Assembly (NCBI RefSeq): GCF_000934605.2
Contig: NZ_CP010897.2
Span: 930,001-994,000 of the forward strand
Length of the DNA: 64,000 bases
From: Pandoraea vervacti
GTDB lineage: Bacteria; Pseudomonadota; Gammaproteobacteria; Burkholderiales; Burkholderiaceae
Reading direction: 5' to 3'
Part shown: positions 36,780 through 45,482 of the stretch, in pieces
How the letters are laid out: every line of letters begins with the position of its first letter
How positions within the stretch are numbered: the first letter of the stretch is position 1
Program-made: the position numbers and the translations under genes
The notes under the pieces: model-generated
The model's input: the letters and a program-made list of their open reading frames with translations, nothing else
The model's database searches: none
What the model was told of the DNA's origin: nothing

Positions 36780-39224
36780 GTGAGCCAAACCAACAAACCC
36801 CTGGTCGTACGCAAGGTCGCCGTGCTCGGCGCCGGCGTGATGGGCGCGCAGATCGCTGCGCACCTCGTCAATGCGAAAGTGCCCGTCGTGCTGTTCGATC
36901 TGCCGGCCAAGGAAGGCCCGAAAAACGGCATCGTCACGCGTGCCATCGAGAGCCTGAAGAAGCTGAGTCCTGCGCCGTTCGCCGACAAAGCCGACGCGCA
37001 GTACATCGAAGCGGCAAACTACGAAGACGACCTCGAGAAGCTCGCCGGCTGCGACGTGGTGATCGAAGCGATCGCCGAGCGCATGGACTGGAAGCACGAC
37101 CTGTACAAGAAGGTCGCGCCGCATCTGGCCAAGCATGCGATTTTCGCATCGAACACGTCCGGCCTGTCGATCACCGAACTCTCCGAAGGCTTCGACGCCG
37201 ATCTGAAGTCGCGCTTTTGCGGGGTGCACTTCTTCAACCCGCCGCGCTACATGCATCTGGTCGAGCTGATCCCGACCGCGACGACCGAGCCGGCCATCCT
37301 CGATCAACTCGAAACGTTCCTCACGTCCACGCTCGGCAAGGGTGTCGTGCGCGCGAAGGACACGCCGAACTTCATCGCCAACCGGGTTGGCGTGTTCTCG
37401 ATTCTGGCGGTGTTCGCCGAAGCGCAGAAGTACGGCATTCCGTTCGACGTTGTCGACGATCTGACGGGCAGCAAGCTCGGTCGCGCCAAGTCGGCCACGT
37501 TCCGCACGGCCGACGTGGTCGGTCTGGACACGATGGCGCACGTCATCAAGACGATGCAGGACGGCCTGAAGGACGATCCGTTCGCACCGACCTACGCCAC
37601 GCCGCCCGTGCTCAAGGCGCTGGTGGAGAAGGGCGCGCTGGGGCAGAAGACGGGCGCGGGTTTCTACAAGAAGGAAGGCAAGGTCATCAAGGTGCTCGAC
37701 CCGCGCTCGGGCGAGTACGTCGAGTCGGGCAAGAAGGCCGACGAAATGGTGGTGCGCATTCTGAAGAAGGCGCCGGCCGAGCGTCTGCGTTTGCTGCGCG
37801 AATCGACCAACCCGCAGGCTCAGTTCCTATGGGCGGTGTTCCGTGACGTGTTCCATTACATCGGCGTGTATCTGGAGCAGATTGCCGACAACGCCCGCGA
37901 AGTGGACTTCGCGATCCGTTGGGGCTTCGGCTGGACGACGGGGCCGTTCGAAGACTGGCAGGCCGCCGGCTGGAAGGACATTGCCCAGTGGGTGCAGGAA
38001 GACATCGACGCGGGCAAGGCGCTGTCGAGCGCACCGCTGCCCAAGTGGGTCACGAGCGGCAAGGTGGCCGATGCGGGCGGTGTGCACACGGCGCAAGGGT
38101 CGTACAACCCGGCCAGGGATACGTTCGTGCCGCGCAGCACGCTGCCGGTCTATGAGCGTCAGGTATTCCCGGCCTCGCTCGTGGGCGACGCCAGCGCCGA
38201 TCCGCGCAAGTTCGGCAAGACCATCGAAGAGAACGATGCCGTGCGTCTGTGGGTCGACGAGACCCCGGGCCAGGACGACGTCCTCATCGTCTCGTTCAAG
38301 ACGAAGATGAACACCATCGGGCCGGACGTCATCGACGGTCTGACCCGCGCCATCGATCTGGCGGAGCAGCAGTATCGCGGCGTGGTCGTGTGGCAGCCGA
38401 CCTCGCTCAAGCTCGGCGCACCGGGCGGGCCGTTCTCGGCGGGCGCCGATTTGGAAGCGGCCATGCCCGCGTTCATGATGGGCGGCGCCAAGGGCATCGA
38501 ACCGTTCATCAAGAAATTCCAGGACGGCATGATGCGCGTGAAATACGCGCAAGTGCCGGTGGTCAGCGCCGTGTCCGGCATTGCGCTGGGCGGCGGCTGC
38601 GAACTACTGCTGCATAGCGCCAAGCGTGTGGCGGCGCTCGAGAGCTACATCGGGCTCGTGGAAGTCGGCGTCGGGCTCGTGCCGGGCGGCGGCGGTCTGA
38701 AGGAAGCGGCGATCCGTGCCGCCGAAGCGGCCACCGCAGCAGGTAGCGTCCAGTATCTTCAGTTCGTGACGAAGTCGTTCACCAACGCCGCGATGGCGAA
38801 GGTCTCCGGCTCGGCCATCGACGCCCGCGACATGGGCTATCTGAAGCCGTCGGACACCATCGTCTACAACGTGCATGAGTTGCTGTCGGTCGCGCGCAAC
38901 GAGGCGCGTGCCTTGTCGCTCGCCGGTTATCGTCCGCCGCTCAAGCCGGCCGGCATTCCGGTGGCGGGCCGCTCGGGCGTGTCGACGATCAAGGCCTCGC
39001 TGGTGAACATGCGCGACGGCAACTTCATCTCCGCGCACGATTTCCTGATCGCCTCGCGCATTGCCGAAGCCGTGTGCGGCGGCGACGTGGAAGCGGGCAG
39101 CCTCGTGAACGAAGAGTGGCTGCTGGCGCTCGAGCGTCGCGCCTTCATCGAACTGCTGGGCACGTCGAAGACCCAGGAACGCATCATGGGCATGCTGCAA
39201 ACCGGCAAGCCGGTGCGCAACTAA
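36780..39224 (+). CDS. 3-hydroxyacyl-CoA dehydrogenase / enoyl-CoA hydratase bifunctional protein
   Basis: An 814-residue beta-oxidation enzyme starting with GTG at 36780 behind GGAGGAG. The N-terminal NAD domain has VAVLGAGVMGAQIAAHLVNA (residues 12-31). 3HCDH signatures follow (FCGVHFFNPPRYMHLVELIP, PNFIANRVGVFS). The enoyl-CoA hydratase/isomerase domain is C-terminal (about 500-720; VSAVSGIALGGGCELLLHSA). This order is the reverse of E. coli FadB/FadJ, where the hydratase comes first, and is usual for this betaproteobacterial type. The thiolase gene starts 17 bp after the stop. Confidence 0.96.
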   Translation: MSQTNKPLVVRKVAVLGAGVMGAQIAAHLVNAKVPVVLFDLPAKEGPKNGIVTRAIESLKKLSPAPFADKADAQYIEAANYEDDLEKLAGCDVVIEAIAERMDWKHDLYKKVAPHLAKHAIFASNTSGLSITELSEGFDADLKSRFCGVHFFNPPRYMHLVELIPTATTEPAILDQLETFLTSTLGKGVVRAKDTPNFIANRVGVFSILAVFAEAQKYGIPFDVVDDLTGSKLGRAKSATFRTADVVGLDTMAHVIKTMQDGLKDDPFAPTYATPPVLKALVEKGALGQKTGAGFYKKEGKVIKVLDPRSGEYVESGKKADEMVVRILKKAPAERLRLLRESTNPQAQFLWAVFRDVFHYIGVYLEQIADNAREVDFAIRWGFGWTTGPFEDWQAAGWKDIAQWVQEDIDAGKALSSAPLPKWVTSGKVADAGGVHTAQGSYNPARDTFVPRSTLPVYERQVFPASLVGDASADPRKFGKTIEENDAVRLWVDETPGQDDVLIVSFKTKMNTIGPDVIDGLTRAIDLAEQQYRGVVVWQPTSLKLGAPGGPFSAGADLEAAMPAFMMGGAKGIEPFIKKFQDGMMRVKYAQVPVVSAVSGIALGGGCELLLHSAKRVAALESYIGLVEVGVGLVPGGGGLKEAAIRAAEAATAAGSVQYLQFVTKSFTNAAMAKVSGSAIDARDMGYLKPSDTIVYNVHELLSVARNEARALSLAGYRPPLKPAGIPVAGRSGVSTIKASLVNMRDGNFISAHDFLIASRIAEAVCGGDVEAGSLVNEEWLLALERRAFIELLGTSKTQERIMGMLQTGKPVRN

Positions 39225-39241
39225 GCCGATCGGAGACTGAC

Positions 39242-40441
39242 ATGAGCAAACAATTGCAAGACGCCTACATCGTTGCCGCCACCCGTGCGCCGATCGGCAA
39301 GGCGCCCAAGGGCAGCTACAAGAACACGCGTCCGGACGATCTGCTCGCGACCATCCTCAAGAGCACGCTGTCGCAGGTGCCGGATCTGGATCCGAAGGTC
39401 ATCGAAGACGCCATCATCGGTTGCGCCATTCCCGAAGCCCAGCAAGGTCTGAATGTCGCGCGCATCGGCGCGCTGCTCTCCGGGCTGCCGAACACGGTGG
39501 GCGGTGTCACGGTCAACCGTTTCTGTGCTTCGGGCCTCACCGCACTGGCCATGGCCGCCGACCGCATTCGCGTGGGCGAAGCCGACGCGATGATTGCGGG
39601 CGGTATCGAAAGCATGAGCATGGTGCCGATGATGGGTAACACGCCGTCGCTCTCGCCCTCGATTTTCGAGCGCGACGAGAACGTAGGCATTGCCTATGGC
39701 ATGGGCCTCACCGCAGAAAAGGTCGCGCAGCAGTGGGGCGTAACCCGCGAAGCGCAGGACGCTTTTGCGCTCGCCTCGCATCAGAAAGCCATCAAGGCCC
39801 AACAAGCTGGCGAGTTCGCCAACGAAATCACGCCGATCGAAATCGTCGAGCGCTTCCCGAATCTGGCCACGGGCGAAGTGTCGATCAAGACGCGCACGCT
39901 GTCGCTCGACGAAGGCCCGCGTCCGGATACGTCGATCGAAGGGCTGGCCAAACTGCGTCCGGTGTTCGCCAGCAAGGGCTCGGTCACGGCTGGCAACAGC
40001 TCGCAGACGTCCGACGGCGCCGGCGCGCTGCTGGTGGTGAGCGAAAAGATCCTCAAGCAGTTCAACCTCACGCCGCTCGCCCGCTTTGTTTCGTTCGCCG
40101 TGCGTGGCGTGCCGCCCGAGATCATGGGCATTGGTCCGAAGGAGGCGATCCCGGCGGCGCTGCGTGCCGCAGGGTTGAGCCAGCAGGATATGGACTGGAT
40201 CGAACTGAACGAAGCGTTTGCTGCGCAGGCGCTCGCCGTCATCAAGGATCTGGATCTGGACACGCGCAAGGTGAACCCGATGGGCGGCGCGATTGCGCTG
40301 GGCCACCCGTTGGGTGCGACGGGCGCTATCCGGGCCGCGACCGTGGTGCACGCGCTGCGTCGCCACAATCTGAAGTACGGCATGGTAACGATGTGCGTGG
40401 GCACGGGGATGGGCGCGGCGGGCATTATCGAGCGCATGTAA
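39242..40441 (+). CDS. Acetyl-CoA C-acyltransferase (thiolase)
   Basis: A 399-residue thiolase that cleaves 3-ketoacyl-CoA in the last beta-oxidation step. The nucleophilic Cys is in VTVNRFCASGLTALAMAADR (near 94). The C-terminal active-site residues are in NPMGGAIALGHPLGATGAIR and TMCVGTGMGAAGI. It acts with the preceding bifunctional protein, FadA-like in role. The start at 39242 follows CGGAGACTG; the longer open frame lies inside the upstream gene. Confidence 0.96.
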   Translation: MSKQLQDAYIVAATRAPIGKAPKGSYKNTRPDDLLATILKSTLSQVPDLDPKVIEDAIIGCAIPEAQQGLNVARIGALLSGLPNTVGGVTVNRFCASGLTALAMAADRIRVGEADAMIAGGIESMSMVPMMGNTPSLSPSIFERDENVGIAYGMGLTAEKVAQQWGVTREAQDAFALASHQKAIKAQQAGEFANEITPIEIVERFPNLATGEVSIKTRTLSLDEGPRPDTSIEGLAKLRPVFASKGSVTAGNSSQTSDGAGALLVVSEKILKQFNLTPLARFVSFAVRGVPPEIMGIGPKEAIPAALRAAGLSQQDMDWIELNEAFAAQALAVIKDLDLDTRKVNPMGGAIALGHPLGATGAIRAATVVHALRRHNLKYGMVTMCVGTGMGAAGIIERM

Positions 40442-40669
40442 GCCGGATCCAATCGGCATTCGGGCATCCGTGATCGATTTTTGATAGGCGTTGGCCCGGT
40501 GCAGGGCCGACACTACGAGTGCCGACGGCTCAGGACGCCGGGGCGCGGTTTCGCAAATGCGTGGCTGCCCCCGGCGTTGTCATGTGGATGGACGATGCCG
40601 TGCGGGTCCCGTTACCGTCGGGATGACGCACGGCTGACCAGACGAGTGGATCGCGAGGAGACACAAACG

Positions 40670-41437
40670 ATGGAAGACGTATTGGTACAGCGTCAGGGCG
40701 CCGTGCAGGTGCTGACGTTCAACCGCGCTCACAAGAAGAACGCGATTACCGCCGACATGTATCAGGCGCTCGCCGACGGCATCGCACAGGCGGAGGACGA
40801 CGCCTCGTTGCGTGTGATGCTGATTCAGGGGCAACCCGACGCCTTCTCGGCGGGCAACGATCTCGAAGACTTCCTCAAGAACCCGCCGAAGGACGAGAGC
40901 GCGCCGGTGTTTCAGTTCCTGCGCGCCATCAGTCAGGCGAGCAAGCCGATCGTGGCCGCCGTGGCGGGCAATGCGGTGGGCGTGGGCACGACGCTGCTGT
41001 TGCACTGCGACGTGGTCTACGCGGCCGATTCGGCGAGATTTTCACTGCCGTTCTCGCAACTGGCATTGTGTCCGGAGGCGGCGTCGAGCTGGCTGTTGCC
41101 ACGCGTGGCAGGGTATCAGCGTGCAGCCGAGAAGCTGCTGTTCGGCGAGCCGTTCGACGTGAACGAAGCCGTGGCGATGGGTTTCGTCAATCGTGTTCTG
41201 CCGGCCGCAGAGGTATTCGACTATGCCGCGAAGCGCGCCGCACAACTGGCCGCGATGCCGGCCGGGTCGCTGCGGGTGACCAAGCAGCTCATGAAGGCGG
41301 ACGGCGCGCGCGACGTGCAGGCGCGTATCGGCGAGGAGGGCGTGGAGTTTGCGAAACGTCTGCTCTCGCCCGAGGCGCGCGAAGCATTCACGGCATTCTT
41401 CGAAAAGCGAAAACCGGATTACAGCCAGTTTTCGTAA
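40670..41437 (+). CDS. Enoyl-CoA hydratase/isomerase family protein
   Basis: A 255-residue crotonase-fold protein. The oxyanion-hole segments are DAFSAGNDLEDFLKNP (about 58-73) and VAAVAGNAVGVGTTLLLHCD (about 95-114). The usual catalytic Glu of hydratases at the third region is not obvious (PEAASSWLLPRVAG is in the expected place), so isomerase or another activity is possible. GAGGAG at 40655-40660 supports the ATG at 40670. It is the last gene of the fad cluster, 228 bp after the thiolase, followed by a strong terminator. Confidence 0.9.
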   Translation: MEDVLVQRQGAVQVLTFNRAHKKNAITADMYQALADGIAQAEDDASLRVMLIQGQPDAFSAGNDLEDFLKNPPKDESAPVFQFLRAISQASKPIVAAVAGNAVGVGTTLLLHCDVVYAADSARFSLPFSQLALCPEAASSWLLPRVAGYQRAAEKLLFGEPFDVNEAVAMGFVNRVLPAAEVFDYAAKRAAQLAAMPAGSLRVTKQLMKADGARDVQARIGEEGVEFAKRLLSPEAREAFTAFFEKRKPDYSQFS

Positions 41438-41527
41438 GGCATCCCGCAACAAAACCGCAATGCCATAGCGCTGCGCCGAATGTCCGGCAGGCGCCGCGCG
41501 CTGCCTGTGAGACCCGCGAGAAGACAA

Positions 41528-41565
41528 ACGCCGCACGCCTCGATTCCGAGGCGGCGGCGTTTTTC
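41528..41565 (+). terminator. Rho-independent terminator after the fad cluster
   Basis: ACGCCGC/GCGGCGT outside and CGCCTCG/CGAGGCG inside, with a single-base bulge and an ATTC loop, give a 14-bp stem followed by TTTT. Confidence 0.92.
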
Positions 41566-41590
41566 GCTGCGCGGCAAGGTGCCGCAAGGC

Positions 41591-41620
41591 GTTGCCAGGT
41601 GTTGCCGGATGTTGCGGGGG
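41591..41620. repeat. 3 x 10-bp degenerate direct repeats
   Basis: gttgccaggt, gttgccggat, gttgcggggg. They lie between the fad terminator and the stop codon of the minus-strand thioesterase gene, 17 bp past that stop in its own direction. Confidence 0.65.
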
Positions 41621-41637
41621 GCGGTAAGCCCTGCGAC

Positions 41638-42057
41638 TCAGCTGGCGGCGTCGAGCTTTGGCAGCGGACGCGGGCGGCGGTCTTCGTCGGTCGCCACGTA
41701 CGTCACCATCGCTTCGGTGACTTTGACGATCTCGTGCGTCAGGCGCATGCGCTGAGCGTACGCCTCGACGTAGACGGTGATCGACGTGTTGCCCGTTTTC
41801 ACGATCGTCGCGTAGAAGCTCAGCAGATCGCCGACGAACACCGGCTCCTTGAACAGGAACGAGTTCACGGCAATGGTCGCGACACGGCCGTTGGCGCGTT
41901 GTGCCGCGGGAATCGAGCCCGCGATGTCGACCTGCGACATGATCCAGCCGCCGAACACGTCGCCGTGAGCGTTGGCGTCGGCGGGCATCGGCATCACGCG
42001 CAAGGCCAGTTCTTTTTCTTCGGGCAGGGCCGTGAGGGCCGGGGTCGGGGTACTCAT
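41638..42057 (-). CDS. Acyl-CoA thioesterase (hotdog fold, YciA-like)
   Basis: A 139-residue cytoplasmic hotdog-fold thioesterase that hydrolyses acyl-CoA. The family region MPADANAHGDVFGGWIMSQV (about 23-42) contains the catalytic Asp of YciA-type enzymes, and VAFVD-equivalent strands are seen in TIAVNSFLFKEPVFVGDLLS. Length matches the short single-domain type. It is convergent with the fad operon, whose intermediates it could hydrolyse, and divergent from the ABC exporter. Confidence 0.92.
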   Translation of the reverse strand: MSTPTPALTALPEEKELALRVMPMPADANAHGDVFGGWIMSQVDIAGSIPAAQRANGRVATIAVNSFLFKEPVFVGDLLSFYATIVKTGNTSITVYVEAYAQRMRLTHEIVKVTEAMVTYVATDEDRRPRPLPKLDAAS

Positions 42058-42199
42058 GATGATCCTTGGTAGCGCGGGAGAGCCGACCGGCGTCGGTCCA
42101 GCCGAGGGTTCAGCATGGGACGCCGGGTTCTGCGAAAATACGTCATTACCGATTCTAGCGGAAAGCCCTCATCCGAGCCGGACGCCGCCACACCCCACC

Positions 42200-44113
42200 A
42201 TGAGACGTTTCACTCCGGCCGAGCCTGCGCCGGCGGCCTCCGGCGCGCCCAACGGCGGCAAACCGCCGCGCGGCGACTGGCAGGTCATCAAGTCGCTGTT
42301 TCCCTATCTGCTCGAATTCAAGGGCCGCGTCGCACTCGCGCTCTCGTGTCTGATTCTGGCGAAGGTCGCCAACCTTGGCGTGCCGGTCATCATGAAGCAC
42401 ATCGTCGATGCGCTCGGTCCGGTTGCCACGCTCTCTGCGACGGCGCGCGCCGCGAACGATCCGAGCCTGATCGTCGTGGGCGGTCTCGGCTTGCTCGTGA
42501 TCGCCTACGGCCTGGTGCGTCTGTCGACGTCGCTCTTCACCGAGTTGCGCGAAATCCTGTTTTCGAAAGTGACGGAAAGCGCCGTGCGCCAGATTGCGCT
42601 CAAGGTCTTTCGCCACTTGCACGCCCTGTCGCTGCGCTTTCACCTGGAGCGGCAGACGGGCGGGATGAGCCGCGATATCGAGCGGGGCACCCGAGGCATC
42701 CAGTCGATGATCTCGTACTCGCTCTACAGCATTTTGCCGACCCTCATCGAAGTGAGTTTGGTGCTGGGATTTTTCGTGCTGCGTTATGAAGCGTTCTACG
42801 CCATCGTCACGCTCGTCGCCCTCGTGTTCTATATCGTCTTCACGGTGAAGGTCACACAGTGGCGCACGCATTTTCGCCGCACGATGAACGAACTCGACTC
42901 GAAGGCCAACGCGCGCGCCATCGACTCGCTCATCAACTACGAGACGGTGAAATACTTCGGCAACGAGGCGTTCGAGACCCAGCGCTACGACGAGAACCTG
43001 AAACGCTATCGCGCCGCCGCGATTCGTTCGCAGAACTCGCTCTCCGTGCTGAACTTCGGTCAGCAGGCCATCATTGCCAGCGGCCTCATTCTGATTCTCT
43101 GGCACGCCACGCAGGGCGTGATGAGCGGGCGCATGACGCTCGGCGACCTCGTGCTCGTCAATACGTTCATGTTGCAGCTCTACATTCCGCTGAACTTCCT
43201 CGGCGTGATCTATCGCGAGCTCAAACAGGCGATGACGGACATGGATCGCATGTTCACATTGCTCGACGTCAATCGCGAAGTCGCCGATCCGCCCGGCGCG
43301 CAACCGCTCGTGTGTAGCGGCGGGACGGTGCGTTTCGAACATGTGAACTTCGGCTACGAGCCCTCGCGCCAGATTTTGCACGACGTCGATTTCACCATTG
43401 CGGCGGGGACGACGACGGCTGTGGTGGGGCATAGCGGCTCGGGTAAATCGACGCTCTCGCGCTTGCTTTTCCGCTTCTACGACGTGGGCTTTCCCGGTGT
43501 GGAAGGCGGTCGCATTGCCATCGACGGGCAGGACATTCGCGATGTCACGCAGGACTCGCTGCGTGCGGCGATCGGCATCGTGCCGCAGGACACCGTGCTG
43601 TTCAACGACACGATCTACTACAACATCGCCTACGGGAATCCGTCGGCCTCGCGTGAGCAGGTGATTGCCGCAGCGCGCGCTGCGCACATCCACGACTTCA
43701 TCGAAAGCCTGCCCGCCGGTTACGAATCGATGGTCGGCGAGCGCGGCTTGAAGCTCTCCGGGGGCGAGAAGCAGCGGGTGGCGATTGCGCGCACCATCCT
43801 CAAGAACCCGCATATTCTGATTTTCGACGAAGCGACGTCGGCGCTCGACTCGCGCTCGGAGCAGGCGATTCAGACGGAGCTGCGCAACATTGCCCGCGAG
43901 CGCACGACGCTCGTCATTGCGCACCGCCTGTCGACCGTGGTGCACGCGGCGCAGATCATCGTGCTCGACAAGGGGCGTATCGTCGAGCGAGGCACGCACG
44001 ATCAACTGCTGCGCGCCGAGGGTCTCTATGCGCAGATGTGGGCGCTGCAGCAACAGCGTCGCGGCGGAGAAGGCGATGCCGAGGCCTCGCATTTTGCGAC
44101 GGTAGTGTCGTGA
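42200..44113 (+). CDS. Atm1/HMT-type ABC exporter (fused membrane + ATPase)
   Basis: A 637-residue half-transporter. A polar N-terminus of about 35 residues is followed by six transmembrane helices (about 45-340) and a C-terminal ATPase. Motifs are Walker A VVGHSGSGKSTLSRL (near 410), signature LSGGEKQRVAIARTILKNPH, Walker B ILIFDEATSAL and the H-loop VIAHRLS. The segments INYETVKYFGNEAFE and QQAIIASGLILILWHAT are typical of the Atm1 (ABCB7/heavy-metal) class, which exports glutathione-bound sulfur or metal compounds. Substrate is inferred. ATG 42200 is chosen from the basic start MRRFTPAEP; no strong ribosome site is visible. Confidence 0.9.
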   Translation: MRRFTPAEPAPAASGAPNGGKPPRGDWQVIKSLFPYLLEFKGRVALALSCLILAKVANLGVPVIMKHIVDALGPVATLSATARAANDPSLIVVGGLGLLVIAYGLVRLSTSLFTELREILFSKVTESAVRQIALKVFRHLHALSLRFHLERQTGGMSRDIERGTRGIQSMISYSLYSILPTLIEVSLVLGFFVLRYEAFYAIVTLVALVFYIVFTVKVTQWRTHFRRTMNELDSKANARAIDSLINYETVKYFGNEAFETQRYDENLKRYRAAAIRSQNSLSVLNFGQQAIIASGLILILWHATQGVMSGRMTLGDLVLVNTFMLQLYIPLNFLGVIYRELKQAMTDMDRMFTLLDVNREVADPPGAQPLVCSGGTVRFEHVNFGYEPSRQILHDVDFTIAAGTTTAVVGHSGSGKSTLSRLLFRFYDVGFPGVEGGRIAIDGQDIRDVTQDSLRAAIGIVPQDTVLFNDTIYYNIAYGNPSASREQVIAAARAAHIHDFIESLPAGYESMVGERGLKLSGGEKQRVAIARTILKNPHILIFDEATSALDSRSEQAIQTELRNIARERTTLVIAHRLSTVVHAAQIIVLDKGRIVERGTHDQLLRAEGLYAQMWALQQQRRGGEGDAEASHFATVVS

Positions 44114-44270
44114 TCGGCGGGGCGCTTTGGCGGGAATCCGCGTCGTGGATCCCCGTCACGGGTCCGGGCGAATGACGGACGCAGGCCTGTCGTGCATGCG
44201 CACGATTGCGTAGACTAGCGCGCTGACGCTGGTGATGTTGCCCCTGGGCACATCGCCGTTTCGTAGTGAC

Positions 44271-44306
44271 GGTACCGATGGCCCCGAAGGGACTGACGGC
44301 ACCGAT
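44271..44306. repeat. 4 x 9-bp degenerate array before the LysR gene
   Basis: Units ggtaccgat, ggccccgaa, gggactgac, ggcaccgat in the gap between the ABC exporter and the LysR gene. Read in the LysR frame they would spell Gly-x-x repeats (GTD GPE GTD GTD), but the normal LysR start lies downstream at 44343. Confidence 0.55.
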
Positions 44307-44342
44307 CATGCCCCATTCGACCGGCCTTGGCGGGAGCGCCGC

Positions 44343-45299
44343 ATGGAAATCAAATGGCTTGAAGACTTCGTGTCGCTCGCCAAGACGAACAGTTTCAGCC
44401 GCTCGGCGGAATTGCGTCATGTGACGCAGCCGGCGTTCTCACGTCGCATTCAATCGCTCGAAGCATGGCTCGGTAGCGAGCTCATCGATCGGTCGAGCTA
44501 CCCGACGCGCCTCACGCCCGCAGGCGAGGTCTTCTACGAGCAGGCGCTGGCGTTGCTCGCGCAGGCGCAGGAAGCGCGCGCGCTGCTGCGCGAACAACGC
44601 TCCGCGGACCACTCGGTGATCGATTTCGCCGTGCCGCACACGCTCTCGATGACCTTCTTCCCGCGCTGGCTGAAGCTGCTGGAAAAGCGCATGGGCCTGT
44701 TGCGCACGCGTTTGCGCGCACTCAACGTGCACGATGCGGCCATGTCGCTTACCGATGGCGGCTGCGACTTGCTGATGTGCTATTACCATCCGAGTCAGCC
44801 GTTGCAGCTCGACGCTGCGCGCTACGAAATGATCGTGCTCGGCAGCGAGCGCTTCAGCCCCTACAGCGCACCTACGCCGCAAAAGCGGGCGCGGTTCAAA
44901 TTGCCCGGTACTCCAGAAGCGCCCGTGCCGTATCTGGCCTATACGTCGAACGCCTATCTCGGGCGCATGGCCGACCTGCTGGTGGGCGACGTGGCGAGCC
45001 GTCCGCATCTGGACAAGGTCTACGAGACGGACATGGCAGAGGCGCTCAAGGCGATGGTGCTCGCCGGGCATGGCGTGGCGTTTCTGCCGGAGAGCGCGGT
45101 GGTCGACTCGGTCGCGCGCGACGAACTGATCGATCTGGCGCCGTCTGGCAAAGTATCTGCGCCGTGGCATCTCGATATGGAGATTCGCCTGTATCGCGAC
45201 CGGCTCGCCTACACGGACGCCAGCAACCGGCGCGAGCGGACCAAGCGCGACGTGGTCGAAGCGTTCTGGCAAGCGGTTCGGGACCAGGTGAAGGGCTGA
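44343..45299 (+). CDS. LysR family transcriptional regulator (likely controls gdhA)
   Basis: A 318-residue regulator. The winged-helix DNA-binding domain occupies residues 1-60 (MEIKWLEDFVSLAKTNSFSR, then HVTQPAFSRRIQSLEAWLGS). The periplasmic-binding-like effector domain follows (about 90-300). The ATG at 44343 gives the standard LysR N-terminus; the frame is open upstream only through the 9-bp repeats. It is followed in the same direction by gdhA. A T-N11-A site inside an 8-bp inverted repeat lies between the two genes at the classic LysR activation distance, so gdhA is its probable target. The effector is unknown. Confidence 0.92.
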   Translation: MEIKWLEDFVSLAKTNSFSRSAELRHVTQPAFSRRIQSLEAWLGSELIDRSSYPTRLTPAGEVFYEQALALLAQAQEARALLREQRSADHSVIDFAVPHTLSMTFFPRWLKLLEKRMGLLRTRLRALNVHDAAMSLTDGGCDLLMCYYHPSQPLQLDAARYEMIVLGSERFSPYSAPTPQKRARFKLPGTPEAPVPYLAYTSNAYLGRMADLLVGDVASRPHLDKVYETDMAEALKAMVLAGHGVAFLPESAVVDSVARDELIDLAPSGKVSAPWHLDMEIRLYRDRLAYTDASNRRERTKRDVVEAFWQAVRDQVKG

Positions 45300-45346
45300 T
45301 GCCCGAGGGCCTCACCGGCATGGCAGGCGTTGCGGGCCTGGTGCAA

Positions 45347-45369
45347 AACTATGCGGAAAATGCATAGTT
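45347..45369. promoter_or_regulatory. LysR-type binding site (T-N11-A) upstream of gdhA
   Basis: AACTATGC-N7-GCATAGTT is a perfect 8-bp inverted repeat containing ATGC-N7-GCAT, that is, T-N11-A, the LysR consensus geometry. Its centre is about 63 bp upstream of the start point predicted from the -35/-10 at 45386-45414, the usual position for LysR activation. Confidence 0.65.
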
Positions 45370-45385
45370 GCATGTTTATTCGGCA

Positions 45386-45414
45386 TTGGATTGTTGTTTG
45401 CGGTTCTTTGTAAA
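45386..45414 (+). promoter_or_regulatory. Candidate gdhA promoter
   Basis: TTGGAT (45386-45391), a 17-bp spacer, then TGTAAA (45409-45414). Both hexamers match four or more of six consensus bases. The predicted start is near 45421, about 62 nt before the gdhA ATG. Confidence 0.5.
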
Positions 45415-45482
45415 GTGCGAGCCATTCGTGTCGCTGGCGCGGTGTGTGCCGGCGGTACAGATTGAAGCCGGAGATTCCAACG

